DNA from: Balanoglossus misakiensis | Taxonomy: Eukaryota > Hemichordata | DNA: 64,000 nt | Assembly: GCA_040954595.2 (NCBI GenBank) | Contig: CM082576.2 | Coordinates: forward strand, 4,960,001-5,024,000 | Direction of reading: 5' to 3' | In this document: positions 50,567 to 64,000 of the stretch, piece after piece | Layout of the letters: each line of letters opens with the position of its first letter | Position numbering within the stretch: position 1 is the stretch's first letter | Made by a program: the position numbers and the translations under genes | The notes under the pieces: model-generated | The model's database searches: none | What the model was told of the DNA's origin: nothing | Seen by the model: only the letters and a program-made list of their open reading frames with translations

Positions 50567-52888
50567 TTCACTCGGAAGTAACGACTTTAAAGGCATGATG
50601 GTGTTCTCATTGTCAGGCCATTTTGGATGATTTGGTCGGCGGGGCGTTGGTATTTTTATGGCGACTACCTGCTCTGTCATTATATCTTACCATTTACGTC
50701 ATCCATTTCATTGGCCAGTAACATCGCCAGATTTAAGCAAAGTTATGCAATTATCTGTGTTGCGAAAACAACAACAAGAACAACAAATAACGCGTGCACT
50801 AAAAATGTACAAACACTATATCCAATGTTCTCGACTCAATGTATTTCAATATGTGTGTGTGACTTTTTTTCGTGGAAAAACCAGTTTCCCCACAATTGTA
50901 TAGAAAGAAACAATGAATTCCCGACAAACAAAACCAACACCACACCATTGTCACTGGTAAATCTATTCAAGATGTTGTAAAAAGCCGGCACCATTTCTTT
51001 TGGTTGTTTTATGTACGCAAACAAAATGTAATGGATAGTTATTGTCTTAAGAGAGTTGTTATCACGATTATTGAAAAACTAAATTTTTTATGCTGGTCGT
51101 CGAGTGACGATGGGATGTTATTAGTACTGTAGGGCGCCGCCGCTCGGTGGGCGAAGGTCTTGCCTGTGGGTTCCTCCCCATACACGTACGACGGAACTGG
51201 GGTGGTTTTTTATTTCGATGAAAGATACTGCACATTTCCCAAGCCAACTACACCAACGTTGCATCGTCTAGAAAGTCCAGGGAAGCAAGAAATTCTGTGT
51301 AGTGCAAGTCAGAGTCGCTGGGCTTCAGTGGAGGAAAAGCCTACCGCCATAAGTGGAAGAAAGGCAGCGTGAAGTGGAGGTCTTCACAGCATGCTCATGG
51401 GCACGCACCAGCTGCGGCTCTCCGCCACTCTGTATGGAAAGATATTATGGAAATTTAGACATCAAACATCTAATTGAAAAGAAATGATGTATTGATACTG
51501 TGCACGTCCCCTGGGACTAATACGTGATGGTTTAGAAACAACAATCTGGTCATATATCACGCCAAAAAACCACTATCGGGACTTGCCCCATGCGACATCG
51601 CATGCAAGTCGCGGTAGTTTTGGGGCGTTTCACGTCGAAATTATAACCGGTCATCATTCGCCCGGACAAAATGGTGATGTGGTGGCAAGCATGTTTAGAC
51701 AACAAGCACTCTCTCCTTAGTGTTTGTTGTGAGAGTTCAACAACAAACTATACTTTTATTTTTTAACAAACGACACCTTGTCTTGTCGCTCTTGATACAT
51801 TTCACGAATCGTCTTCGTATTTATTTTTACCTCGAATAAGCCTGAACTAGTGTGATGATTTGAGAATCGACTGGTATCTATAGTTTCAATGTTAATATAT
51901 TATGCTGAATTGTACATCACACATTTTATCAACAGGATTTGCTTATCTGTTTGGTCATTGAGGGGAGTAAAACAACACGGCGGGGTGCTGGTAAGGTGAT
52001 AGGACTGGTCGCATTGCACGGATGCATGTGGCGGGGCTAAGGACACTTCTAGTGTTGCTATCATCCGTTCTACCATTCGGTAGCCGTCCAACACAAAGAA
52101 TTCCGACCCGACGATAAGAAAGATCACTTCGCATTCTAGAAATTGTTAGCGCACAAAAAAAGAGAAGTGTCTTTATCCTAATAGGACAGCAACTCCATAA
52201 AAACCTATAGATTGGCAAATAACCATGACAGATATGCCCGGAGAAAATTGGGAGAGAAAAACAGCGGCACATTTTACCGAGAGGTCGAACCTGAGCTGAA
52301 TTATTCCGACTTGCACCTGTTCCAGCGATCTCGGGTCCCATTCCATCTTAATTACAGCTAGGCCTACTCCAGCGTCCAAATGGCATTCGGTGGGGTCTCC
52401 CAAGAAATAAATTAAATTTCCTCAAAATGTTGAGTTAAAGCGTATAAAGTTGCGATTTTGATTGGCGTGAGTTAAGCCCGCCCGTTCGCGTCCCCTCGCC
52501 GCTGGTGAGATATTTCGCCTGGTACATCATCATACGACCGGTGTATAACACACCCTGCTTATTCCCAGTAACAAGGACGCTTTTCAACTACCGAATCAAT
52601 TGCGTACGCGTGTCCCGGCGGCGTCTGTCCCGTTTACTGTGTGCTCGCCAATTATGAGGAAGTGATAGCTTAGCACGTGTACAGAGGGTGAACGTTTGCC
52701 TAACTCGCGACACCATTCAGCGTTTCCGTGTTAATATTATATTTACAGAATTGAGGGGAAAATGCAAAAAAGTCACCAGAGCGCCCGAGAAGGCATCTGT
52801 GGTTTAACTTGTGAAGAGGCCGCTAAACCAGGCTCCATACACTGCTTATAAACCCACCGATACATTCCAGAGAATTTTTTAGCTCAAC

Positions 52889-52898
52889 GCTATATATG
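52889..52898 (+). promoter_or_regulatory. Candidate TATA box of the Jagged gene
   Basis: GCTATATATG about 315 bp upstream of the Jagged start codon, preceded by a CpG-rich stretch (52480-52720). If used, transcription would start near 52920 and the 5' leader would be about 290 nt, containing upstream ATGs such as the one near 53099. Confidence 0.35.
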
Positions 52899-53206
52899 TT
52901 TGGCGAGCTATCAACTTGCAAGTTGTTTACTTAACGTCATTAAGTTTTGCCGTAGTCCGATAGACATTGGCTGCTGGCACAGCACATAATATATTGAACA
53001 GAGTCTGCGCACTTCGAACACCTTCCAAAAAGCCGCTTCCAAATACAGTACAGTGCAGCATCAGCGTTCAGGTTCTCACACTGACTGAACTGGATATCAA
53101 TGCGTGTATTGCATGCCTTACATCAACGACTTTTTGTGCCGTTCGGCGGCTTTTTCTTCCATTTTTACGACAGCAGAGGCGTTGTGCCGAGTAGCAGTGT
53201 GTAGGC

Positions 53207-53257
53207 ATGAGTCGTAGGATTGTTTTCGCTGCCCTGATTCTGCTAACTTTTACCAAG
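53207..53257 (+). CDS. jag: Jagged exon 1 (coding part): signal peptide
   Basis: Seventeen codons, hydrophobic core IVFAALILLTF. The donor is AAG|GTTCGT, a weak match; a better-looking GTATGT four bases downstream would break the frame into exon 2, so the weak site must be used. Intron 1 is only 116 bp. Confidence 0.85.
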
Positions 53258-53670
53258 GTTCGTATGTGACGTTTCACATCACTTCGTTACCCTTCTTTCA
53301 TCGTTTCTCAGTCCCTATGATATTTCTCCCCTGTTTGGGATACTGGATAATATTTTCTGTATTTTTCTACTAGGCCTCTGTTGCTTCTGGATATTTTGAA
53401 CTGCAAATTTTGTCCGTTCGGAATGTTGCCGGAGAACTTTACAATGGAGACTGTTGTGACGGAGTTCGAACATCGGATGGGTCGTGCAGTCAGGACTCGT
53501 GTGATACGCAGGTTTCTGTATGCTTGAAGGAATACCAGGCAAGAGTTACAACTGACGGCCCCTGTACTTTCGGGAAAGCGCGAACCGAAATTTTAGGTGG
53601 AAATGAATTCTTTCTTTCGCCAGAGGACGAAGCCGCTCGCCTGAAACTGCCATTTGAGTTTGGTTGGTTG
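53207..53670 (+). CDS. jag: Jagged-type Notch ligand, N-terminal part (signal peptide and MNNL domain), continues past the window
   Basis: A single-pass membrane ligand of Notch. Only the first 116 residues lie here, in exons 53207-53257 and 53374-53670. MSRRIVFAALILLTFTK plus ASVAS forms a signal peptide. The mature start GYFELQILSVRNVAGELYNG and NGDCC, then VCLKEYQARVTTDGPCTFG and LPFEFGW, match the MNNL (C2-like) domain of Jagged/Serrate proteins; cysteines 44, 45, 55, 60, 67 and 81 are in the expected places. FELQIL...NGDCC and CLKEYQ favour Jagged over Delta. Intron 1 after Lys17 (phase 0) and intron 2 after FGWL (phase 0) match the vertebrate JAG1 positions. An in-frame stop at 53192-53194 fixes the start; the -3 base is G. 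The DSL and EGF repeats were not found before 64000. Confidence 0.93.
53374..53670 (+). CDS. jag: Jagged exon 2: MNNL domain
   Basis: Acceptor tttttctactag ends at 53373; donor TTG|GTAAGT at 53671. It is 297 bp, 99 codons, phase 0 at both ends. Human JAG1 exon 2 is 306 bp with the same phases. It ends FEFGWL where JAG1 has FSFAWP. Confidence 0.93.
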
Positions 53671-56600
53671 GTAAGTGTGACTTATTTCAACTTGTATGGT
53701 TTCATGTCGGCGTGTACCTATGCACGACCAGCACGTTTTGAGCATTATCGTCCGGCGGGACAAAAAGTCGTCAGTCGTCTGCTTCGGTTCGAAGCGAAGT
53801 GACAGGTCGGGTATTGTAAATCAGCGAGTGAATATTTTGGATTTTTTCTCAAAGACGTTGACTTTGCTCCTTGCTGGTTGTGAGGAAAGCATGTGTCTGG
53901 CCCCCCCAAAAAAATCGGAAGTAGTTCCAAATAGCTATAGATACACTGTTGCAAATTCCTAGACGGCGTGTGACTACCAACGCGTCATTGGCAGTGTGCA
54001 GTTACGTGGAACTTATCGGACTGGGGGGAACCTCCACAGCAGACAAATCTCAGGGTCGTAAACAGAGTGAAGTGGGATTTTTTTTTATAAAAAGAAAACA
54101 ATAGTTAAATTGTGTGAACGTTTGCTGCGGTCAGAGTTGATAAATCATTTTGAAAATGTCTGTTTGTTGAATTCTATGGACATTTCCCCCCGACCTTCGG
54201 GCAATGATAAGTTGACAGTACCATGCCTGACGTGTGCGCGTGACACACGGGGTGATATTTATTTGCATAAAGGCATTTCGCGACGATACAGCGCTTTCAA
54301 ACACCATGCAGTCAGTCATAGGCCTAATTACGTGCGGGCGCGTGCGATTCCGTCCCATTCCGTGTTTTCTGTAGACCCGCATTTCGCTTTTTTCCGTTTG
54401 AAAGCTACATCTCTTTGGCGGGGCTTATGAACGTCCGCCCGTTGACTTTATACCCGTTGGTGGAGTTTAATCTAGGTGAAATAATTTCAGGCAAACGCAG
54501 CCCTATTTTTAGGTTGACACGCACGTGTCGATGACTTTTTTGCAATGTCAAAAGACACATTGACCAACGTTTGCATGTTTTGGTTTGGGGATCTTTTAGG
54601 CCAGGCGACAATTTGCAACACAATAGCTATTGAAAACAATAGGAGGCTTTCGTGTCGTGTATTTCCTCTGAAGGATTTACTCAAGTGATGTCATAGTGAA
54701 TTAATTATATGAATGAATAGATGGATATGTTTCGAAAAGTTGCATTTTTCATGTTTTAATTTCATTCTGTCGTTAAGTTTGCAATAATTCGTGTTCAAGG
54801 TTTCATTCTATTATGAATAGTGGTTTGCGTATTGCACCAGTAAAGGGAAATCTATTTGCGGATGTAGTTTTGCTGACAAGTATGTATTTTGTATTGCGGA
54901 CCACAACCGCGTGAGAAAAGTATTGCCAAGTCAGGTCTTAGCTCAGGGTTATTTCTATCGGTGATTAATGCAACCATCTGTGGCAAGTCTTCCTATGTAA
55001 AGAATGGGGGAGGGGGTCGTGGGAGAGTGTCTCTTCCTTGTCAAAGAGAACGAAAGTCAGATTCCTGAAGACGTGTTTACACATGTCTCCAAGAACAATA
55101 GATTTATTAACTGGGTGTAAACACATGGGGGCAGTCCCCACCGCTGGCGCTCAAGGCCATTGCTTGGTATCCAAGTCATGGTCTGCTATACCTTTTGTTT
55201 CATAGGCCCCAAAGGGACATAAACTTCTCCTAGTTTGGGGAACAGAAATAAAATTTGTGTGGTAGGGGACACTACCATTGTGTTGTTTCAGATAAAGAAA
55301 AACGGCCAGAGTGTGTCTTGTTCAAGACTTGACCGCATTGTTTAAATTCAATTGTTTGTATACAAGAGGGCTTTGTTGACAACAAAAGCAGTGGGCAGAT
55401 CTTTAACTTTGTAGTTTCGCAATCGTAGGTGGTGCACCGTGAGAAATTTTCTGCTAGAGGAAATTAATGACTGTGTATCTAGCTATATAAGTACTTAAGG
55501 CTTAGGTGATCACCTGCATTCCTGTGGCGTGAAATACTTGAAATCATGCAAGCAACTTGTCTGTGACTGGCTCAGGGACAAAGTCTGACACTCCTCGAGT
55601 GTGGGGATAACTCTGGATTTGCATATTTAACTGCGACATATTTAACTTATTGACAGTCTGTTTCTTGACGCCCTCTTGAATAGCGCCAGCCCTTTAATAC
55701 TGTTATGGGGGAGGGGGGGGGGGGCACTGATTCTTAAAAGTTGAAAAGAAAACAAACTACCCGATTCACGGCTGTCTTGGTTGTTGTACGAGCCCGAGTG
55801 ACTTCAGCTTGTCTGGCTTGAGAAATATCAAGTTCGCTGACATGTCATGCCATTGCTCCTGCTGTGCATTGAGTTTGCGCTGAACTTTGCACTGTGAATC
55901 TAAGGAAGCCCAGAGGTGTCTTTTAACCCACACTGGACTGCGGTCGGCAAGCTTTAACGATGTGTAGACTGCGAAACCGGATCGTGGATAAGGGCATCTG
56001 GTTCCTAAATGAGACTTTAAAAGTGATTTTTAGTTTGTTGCAGAAACACTCAATCACAGCTGAGGTGATATTTCATGGCTGGGGGATGGGAGACATTTTC
56101 CGAAGCCTTTGAACTGGGTGATGTTTTGTTTTTACAAAGTTATTGATTATGTAATTAAATGGGGGAAACAAGTTTATCTAACACAAGTGTCTCACGATTG
56201 ATGAGTAAACAGTATAATTTTGACTGTAAAAAAATATTCCCAAAGGTTATTCTTTATGAAATGGGTGAAACTCTTCATCTACACCGTCATCAAATAATGG
56301 TTTTATTTAATAATTTTTTATGAAATAAAAATGACAACAAAGTGCTGTTCACAGATATTTCAAACCATTTTGTTATCGTTTCATGAGCTCCAGAATGTCC
56401 CCAGAGTATCTTGTCACAATATTTTCTAAAGCTTACTTGATCTTTGGAGTAATGAACAGCATCATTTGTTGCTATGGAAACATGGCATTTAAATTTTTGA
56501 CCCTTACACGTACCGACAGATGGTGTCTACTATGCCAAGGTCACTCGTGGTAATATAGAGAGTTGGACTTAATATTCTTGTTTAAATTTTTCAAGATATA

Positions 56601-59600
56601 TATCCAGAATTGATGATTTTTAGATCAATGACATTAGTATTTCTCAGACTGAAGCAAATCTGCAAGCTTACTGTATTAAACTGAAAGTACTATCTTAAAA
56701 TATTAAATATCTTATTTTTCTCTTCCTTTGTTGAAAAAAAAAACTGGAAATTATTAATATAGTAAATGAAGTTATAATAATCATTTTATAACAGAATAAA
56801 TATATAGGGGTTTATAAGTTCCCACCGTCAACCAACATGAACATTATCAACTTGGCAATTTGCCAGGAAATCAGTTACACCATGGACCGTATCAGAAGAT
56901 GAGCCCTTCTGCTGCTTGTTAAACACATCTTTCAAAAGAAAAAAATAGCCTATACTTGAAAATTGTTTTGAAATTAAAATTTGATGCTGTAAGGAGAAAG
57001 GGTCAAAACCCTGTTTGATGTTAACTTCATTGGTGTTCCATCATTACTCCTCAAGCCAGATATTTTCCATGTTTTAACGAGATGCGATATATAGATGGAT
57101 TTTGACGATTTCAAAGTGTCTGGCCAGGTCTTAACAAGGAACATCTTTTGCATGGTGATTTTTTCATATGTATTATTCTAGTGTAAGTGAAGTATATTTA
57201 TGGCCAGAAATGAAACCGTCCTGGCTTGGGGATTTTTGGTATCAGATTTTGTGTACAGAGGTCATTGTGAGAGGCTGCAATTTAACTGTTTTATGAAAAG
57301 TTTCACTTTGATAATGTCAGTGATAGCATAAGGAGTTTGACATGAGTGTTCCCATCGGATAGATTGAGTGTTTCCAGGCACTGGTCTCACAAAACTGCAG
57401 AAGTAATGCAATGGTGCCACGGACATACATGTACTAGAAAAAAAGATTATATAGCTTGCAGTTAAATTTTGTACCTGAATCAGTGATTTACTGTTGCCTA
57501 GGACTTGTAGCATCAATGAAATTCTACTCTGAAATGTAAACAGGCGCTGTATATGTTTGGTACGGAGTTCGTTCATCCATCCTGGATGTTTACTGGTAGT
57601 ACCAACCTTCGAGAGTCAACATTTCTAAAAACAGATACACCTATACAAGAAGTGCAGAAAGTTGAGGGTAATTGATGAAACAGATGAAACAGTTGTAAAT
57701 TTACTGCGTAAAGATTATGGTTGCTTCTGAATATGTTCATTTGTTTTGTGCATCACGAAAATAGAGTGAAATGAGGAAAAGAATTGAATTAGTTCAACTT
57801 TATGACTGAGAACAATAAAGTTAAATGGGTATTGCTTTGAGTTTGTAAACCCAATCACAATTTGCTCAAAACAGAGTCTTTATTTCTGTGCGTTTCATAT
57901 TTCGATGTGATAAAGTTGAACCTTTCTGTTAAAAAAATTATATTGATAAGGAAAAACGTTGTATTTTGTTCGTAGGAAGAAAATTTCTTTGTTCAAGGGA
58001 AATAAATTCAAAGTGTTTTCTGTATGACCTGCATTTCACATGGTCAGGTTCAATTATGTGCCACTCAGCTGGTTTGTTTCAAAGACAAAGTATTTTTAGA
58101 TCATTAAAGGTTTTAAGCAAACACTGATTGAGAGGATCAGAGATCTGGTAGCAACATAAATTAAACCTGTCAGGAGGTCCTATATACACCACCATTGCAG
58201 TGTCTGGTCATGAATTACTGGAAACAGTGCGAGCTTTAATGGACAGTGGTCATTCAACTTCTGCATTGATTGGGGGTAATTTTATTTCTGTTCAATTTTT
58301 GAGAGAAATGCCATTAAATTCTATGCCGTGGTCCCTGGAGAATTTACCCATATATGAATATTGCTTTGATACTAAGACACTGCTGCTTTAAATATGCACA
58401 GCAAATGACTGAGACATTGGCTAATTATTAAGTAGAGGGTGGGAGGTTCAACAGCTGGTGCCATGCGCTCAGTCCTCAGATAGGTAATATTTATTTAAAA
58501 TGATGACTTTTCCCCCTCATCAAATAATATATTTTCTTTTAAATTGCCGCACATCTTATGCCTGGCAAGAGGACAGTACATTTTGGACAGCTTTTGTATC
58601 TGCAGCATATTATTATATATAAAAGAAGGAAAGTTTAAACAAAAAATTGTTTCAATCGAGTTGTCTGTGAGATTGCTTCGGTGGTGTACACTGGGTATGC
58701 CAGGATGATAAGGACGTGGTTCATGTGCGTACTACTGCTGACATACATTACTTTGACATAGTTGCAGGTTTGAGTCAAAGCAGCTCTTAAAATGTGACAG
58801 TTTTGCCACAGATGCCTGCACGTGATTGGCTGTTGCTATGGATACCATGCAAATAGACAGTGGAATGTGTGTCTACACAGTTGTATTTGCCAGCGTGTCT
58901 CATGAATCAATTTTTTTCCCCAGAAAATTGCAGTAAATATATTAAACTTCATTAAAAAGTCTCCAGCTTCAGTCAGACCAAAGTCTGAGTACTTAAAGCC
59001 TGCGAAGTTGGTTCAGTGCATAACGGATTGATAATTCAAGAATGCTGAAATGTCAGATTTCTCAGCGTCCCTGAGATGTTTCCATTATCTTTATGTTTGA
59101 AGTCTTAATTTAGAGAATGTGTGACCAATCTCAGAGAGAGAGAGAGTGGTGTCTTTTTTAACCAAATTTCTTCAAGTCATGATATATGGGCAGTGTGTGT
59201 TCCTACATGTATGTCTGAAAAGTCTCAGTATAGGGATCTTAATTTCCACACTGCACTACTCTATGGAAAAGAAGTTGTTCCACATTTGTCATTCCAATTT
59301 CCATCCACTATTTATGCCTGGGAAAATAAAAAAAATATTTGCCTTGGAATACCCTGGGATTTTTTTAATAAATTGATAACAGGTATGACAAATTTTACCA
59401 GTTTTAAAACTTTATGGTGAATTAGTGTGATTACATGAACAGTCTAACAAGGCAGCAATTCTTACACTGCCTAGAATTAGAGGATTTCTGTTTAAATAAA
59501 AAACGCCATGTTTACTCATACTCAAGAAATGTCAAGCCAATTTGAGTTTCACTGTCATTTTAATTTTTCTTCTTCAAAATGGGATCCTTGAGCTGTTAGC

Positions 59601-62600
59601 AAGCTGCACTCCGTTATGCAAATTGACAGGAAAACGGGGTATCGCTTCATTGTCACTTATTTTAACTCTCATGAAATCAGTGTGGGAAAAATCTCACCAG
59701 TGTGTTCCAAAGCCGCTTTTAGTGATAACACCCACCATTAAGCCTACTTTGCACAGGATTATACTTTCCCCACACATCACCTCCAACCTTGAGAAGAAAA
59801 AAAACAATGCAATGGCCTCCCTTCTCTTGTCTTGTGTGGTAATATCATTAAACCATTGCCAATTAAAATCAATGTGAAGGGTGCGACTTGAAAAGATCTA
59901 ACAATTAAGCTGAACCCGGCAATCTCACCCAGGAGTCAATTGTTGTAATGTTGCAAAATGTCAGCACTGCGTGCACTCTCAACTTGCAGCAGCACTTTTG
60001 ACAGTCACGGTTTTCGTTTGTTATATAAATTGGAGACAAGGAACGACAAGCAAGCACACGGGGGGGGGGGGGGGGGGGGAGATTCGGTCAAAGAAGCGCA
60101 ATGATTGCCGTCTCTGAGCTGGGTCCTCCATCAATGTAACTTAAGTTTGGTTTGTTTGGCCACGGCACCAGTAAGTTTACGTCCCATTTCAGTGACACAC
60201 ATACGTTTTGGAAACCCCTGTTGATGCAAATTAGAAGTGTTAAGGTATTCATGGCTTTAATTTGAGGGTATAAATTCAGGTGGACACGGCCGGGCGCTAA
60301 TAATCATACAACAGTTGGCCGCAAGCTAGGGCACTGCAGTCACTGCCCTAGACGCAGCATCTAAGCAGGGACACTGGATGCAATCACAGCGAATGAGTGA
60401 ATGCACGGCCGTGTTGTTATTTTGAAAACACCAAAGGTCAAGTTCATTTGATGAAGTGACCTCACTCAGCGTCAGTGCTTTTGATATTCTTAGACCAGTG
60501 CGTGCAGAAATCAATGATCCTCTTGTTAGGGCACGTACCTGGATCTTAATTGACGAAACACAATTATGCCACGTACGTCGAAGACCACCAGGATACTTAT
60601 ACTACTGCATGCACACTTTCAATATCTCATTTTTTATGAGTGTGCATGCAATTAATATGGATGTTGATAGCATTTCCATTAAGCAATAATAATGAAAACT
60701 TGGATAATTTACTTTCAGATACTTCAGGCATAAAGGCATTATTAAAAAGCACGCTTTTACCAAAAAATAGGAAGCTTTCAGTGTTAATTTATTCATAAGT
60801 CTGAGTCAACAAGATTACATGATAGTAGTGTTTAAAGTGAAATAAATATGCCAGTATCACTTTTTAGAGATTTTTAGGTTGTGTGGCTAGACATGTCCCA
60901 ATTTGCTGAAGACCCTGAAGATAGTTTTCTCCAGACAAGTAAATCCATTTGCTGCAGGCTGGCTGGATCGTACTTTTGATATTTTATGATCCTTTCAAAT
61001 TTAAATTATGAGAATTACGTGTCACACTTAGACAGTTTTTAAAGAATTCTTTATCGTCAACATAAAGCATAAAAACATATCTCAGCCGTCTATTTCCCGA
61101 AGCTGTAGCCAATTTGTTAAGTAGTTTTAGAGTCTGCATGGTTTGAATCTGAATTGTTGAGACTATGCATTCATTGAGTTATACTTAGTATTCGTTGATG
61201 TACATTGTACCAGCTAGGCAGGTGACATTGGCTGGTCCAATTATCCACTCTCTTGATCTCTCTTAAGAATTTTTCGTTCATTGTAAATGATACTAAAAAC
61301 TTGGGCTTGCATCAGTTACCAGGACAACAGTGATGATGTAATGCATGGAAACCACAGCCAGCCAGAAATCACTGATTCTGAGAAGTTCTTCACTTTGCTG
61401 GTTTTAGGTCGTTGTAAGTTGTACTCAGTTGTCTGGATGATGGTTAGTCTGGAAACAAGGCTCACCAGGCTCGAAAAACACGCAAGTCTGGATTCTAGAC
61501 TAGATGATGGTTATCTGAAAGTTGCGCTTGCTCCGATTAATTGTCACATGTTAATTTAATACCCTCTTAATTGAACAGAGTTACAACCACATTGCACAAA
61601 AAGCCTCTATGCTGTATGTCTTTGAAAGCATATTAAAGTTGTGCCGATCAATACCGAGATCATCTGGCTAAAGTGCATTGAGTTAAGGGTATCATGATTA
61701 ACTGATCAAAGCCGCAGAAAATATGCAAACATTGGTGTAAAACAAGATGAATTCCCTCCAAAAATGTTACTCTATCAGGAGGATTCAACGCAAGATTTGT
61801 TGATCGGAATGTCGCCGTTTCAAGTTGCTGAAGAAGTCATTTGTCAGTAATTGAAATCCAGTCCTGTCAAAGGGAAAGGGAATTGGTCTTGCCTATATAC
61901 ATACATGTTTGTGCCGTGGTTTGCAACAGTTGGAATGTTTCAAACAGTCATCACTCTAAATGCTGGAGAAGTTAAAGGGACAAAGTCGCTAACTTTAATG
62001 ACATATTTATTTTGATAGATACTTGGGCTATTCTACTCACTGAAACATGTTAAATGACCAGTTGCTCCACCTGCACCCCTTGCATGGGTTCTTCTATATG
62101 AGAATATGTCTGCAATGTAATTTTTGGTACTGACCAAAAATTAAGTGATGGAAGTAATGTCCATCTATGGGTTATGGGATTGAGTGATGACAATAGGTCA
62201 CAGGGCATGTTTCAGTCAGTAGAACAATATAAATAGCCTATAAGAACTTGGGTTCTAAGCAGCAATGTCCAAATGCATGTACAGTGCTGTGACTTTTTAC
62301 AATAGTGATGTTTAGATTAACTGTGATAGGTATTTGGATAAACAACGTGATGTAGGTGGATGTTTTCACTCACTCCTCAGGAGCTAAACATCAAAGCTTT
62401 GAAAACAAAAAAAAACTCTAGCCTTTTTACCAAACTGATCTTCCGGTGGTGTCCAAGTCTCGATGTTATATTTTGGAGGAGACTTTTTAAGTTGTGATGT
62501 TATTTGCGGTGGATGTCGCTGTTGTGAAAGTGATGGTGATGAAGTTCTCGTTTGCTGGGTCTGTAATTGTCCAGCAGCTGTTGGGAGTAATATGGGAAAA

Positions 62601-64000
62601 CTCTTTGGTATTACTCGTTGTGTGTCCGGTGAAACATTAAATGGAAGTAAAGATAGGAGATACCAGATCATGCAAGCTTGTGTGAGTGACGCTATAAAAA
62701 TCTGAAAGAGAACTTTAAAAATAGAAGACAGGAAGTTGTAACTGGAGTAGAAGTACCCAGCTTTTGACCTCAAGTTTATTGATCTGCCGATACTGGCTTC
62801 TGTATTCCAATTTGCCTACGCTTCCAGTCTAATTGAGAAAGCATATGGATCGAGCGTGTAGAGGCTTGAAAGTGGCTGTCATTTTCCATTATTTGGGTCC
62901 TGAGAGAATTTTTTTAGAGATACAATTATTCTTGAGGCTTTTTGAAAAAAAAATGTGAAATTAATTCTCAATGTGAAAAAAATGAATTTCACTATAAAAT
63001 AAAAAGTGTTACACTTGGTACGTCTGATCAACCTTTGTCTGCCTAAGTCTCTTATTAACAAATGTGTATAGTGCTTGCTTATTAAGAGTGACGTTTGTCA
63101 ATGAAACACAGAAATTTAATTTTCGCTTTTGAGTGCAAGTCTTAGTTCATGGGATCATCCGCATCTATCAAATTACTTCATTTGTGTCTGTTCACTTGGG
63201 TATTGTCTTGCAACCAATATATTTGTATGCCAAATTACAATACAAGCACAGGGCGTTATTTTATATATTTTGCCAATCAGTGGCAAACATTTTACCTATC
63301 AGTGGTCAATGCAATCAAAATAAATATGCGGTATTTCTCACAACAATTTGAAAACAGGGTGTGAAGAAATAGGCTCATGAAAACATAAAGGATGCAAATA
63401 ACAATGTGAGATGTGTTTATACAGCCTTATAACAGCCCTGGGAACTTTGGACTTCATGTCCTGTGTGTCTCGGAATGGGGAATTCTAGGTATTTAGTGTT
63501 GGGCATGGATGAGCGCATAGCAAACTGAAATTTTGCTGCTGGGCTGATACGAGAAAAACGTCATCAGTCACTGCATGAATTCTTGCCAGCCACAATGTTT
63601 GTCTTAAGATTACCGTACCTTTAAGGTTGCTTTTATCAGCAAATAATCAATTTCTGAGACGACATGCCTATATATGGGGAATATATCGCTATATTGACAA
63701 AATATCGCTTCACCAGTCAAATACAGACTGGTGAAACCATAGGACAAATAAGGTTTGAGGCAGGTTTGCAGGTCCTGTCTTGCTTACATGTATATGATTC
63801 TCTTGCCCTACTGAGAAAGATTTAAATAAAAAGTCTCAATTCATGAAAATTAAATTTCAAGTGTTCTAGTTTTCTATATTATATTCAGAAAGTAAAAACT
63901 ACAGTATAAATTATTTTGAAACATATGAATTAACAATGCTTCCTGTTATCCATCTTTTGGATAGTTTCCAACAGTCAAGAAGTTGCAAATTTCAATGTTG
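53671..64000 (+). other. jag: Start of Jagged intron 2 (runs off the window)
   Basis: After the GTAAGT donor I searched for the short next Jagged exon (RSYTLLVEAWD-like, phase 0) and the DSL domain and found neither, so intron 2 is at least 10.3 kb. Contains G-rich runs near 55707 and at 60060. No other gene recognised. Confidence 0.7.
60060..60079 (+). repeat. Poly(G) run, 20 bases
   Basis: Longest homopolymer of the window, in Jagged intron 2. Confidence 0.95.

Noticed and set aside
52967-53194. 75-codon ORF just upstream of Jagged
   Set aside because: Lies in the presumed 5' leader in a different role; no protein similarity recognised. At most an upstream ORF.
61389-61420. KFFTLLV reading frame resembling the next Jagged segment (RSYTLLVEAWD)
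   Set aside because: The match stops before EAWD and there is no phase 0 acceptor directly before it; coincidence.

Overview
The window is animal (metazoan) nuclear DNA: AT-rich, mostly non-coding, with long introns, GT-AG splice sites, microsatellites and one small DNA transposon. Both recognisable genes are bilaterian developmental or regulatory genes on the + strand. A two-DNA-binding-domain nuclear receptor, a Jagged-type Notch ligand, and enrichment of the palindromes TACATGTA and TAGGCCTA fit a marine invertebrate (hemichordate/echinoderm-like or lophotrochozoan). The species cannot be fixed from the sequence alone.

Layout. 1-13269: no recognisable gene; holds low-complexity tracts, a CpG-rich stretch around 4.9-6.3 kb with a TATA box at 6241, and a perfect DR1 nuclear-receptor site at 12717. 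13270-14192: a 923 bp hAT-like element with 13 bp terminal inverted repeats, a 6 bp target-site duplication and a broken transposase N-terminus on the minus strand. 14193-19664: no gene recognised. 19665-36334: a ten-exon gene for a nuclear receptor with two tandem DNA-binding domains (2DBD-NR), 1081 residues by my splice model, with a giant 2018 bp hinge exon. 36335-52890: no certain gene; one doubtful minus-strand ORF at 46963-47238 and a (GAT)34 repeat. 53207-53670: first two coding exons of a Jagged-type Notch ligand (signal peptide and MNNL domain); the DSL and EGF exons must lie beyond 64000. 53671-64000: inside Jagged intron 2.

How it works together. The nuclear receptor is a transcription factor with two complete zinc-finger modules and a ligand-binding domain. 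Jagged is a membrane-bound Notch ligand. Nothing in the sequence shows a direct functional link; they are same-strand neighbours about 17 kb apart. The most interesting object is the 2DBD receptor. Its exon phases show that each DBD is split at the same place and in the same phases, which points to exon-pair duplication and permits in-frame isoforms with one natural or one chimeric DBD.
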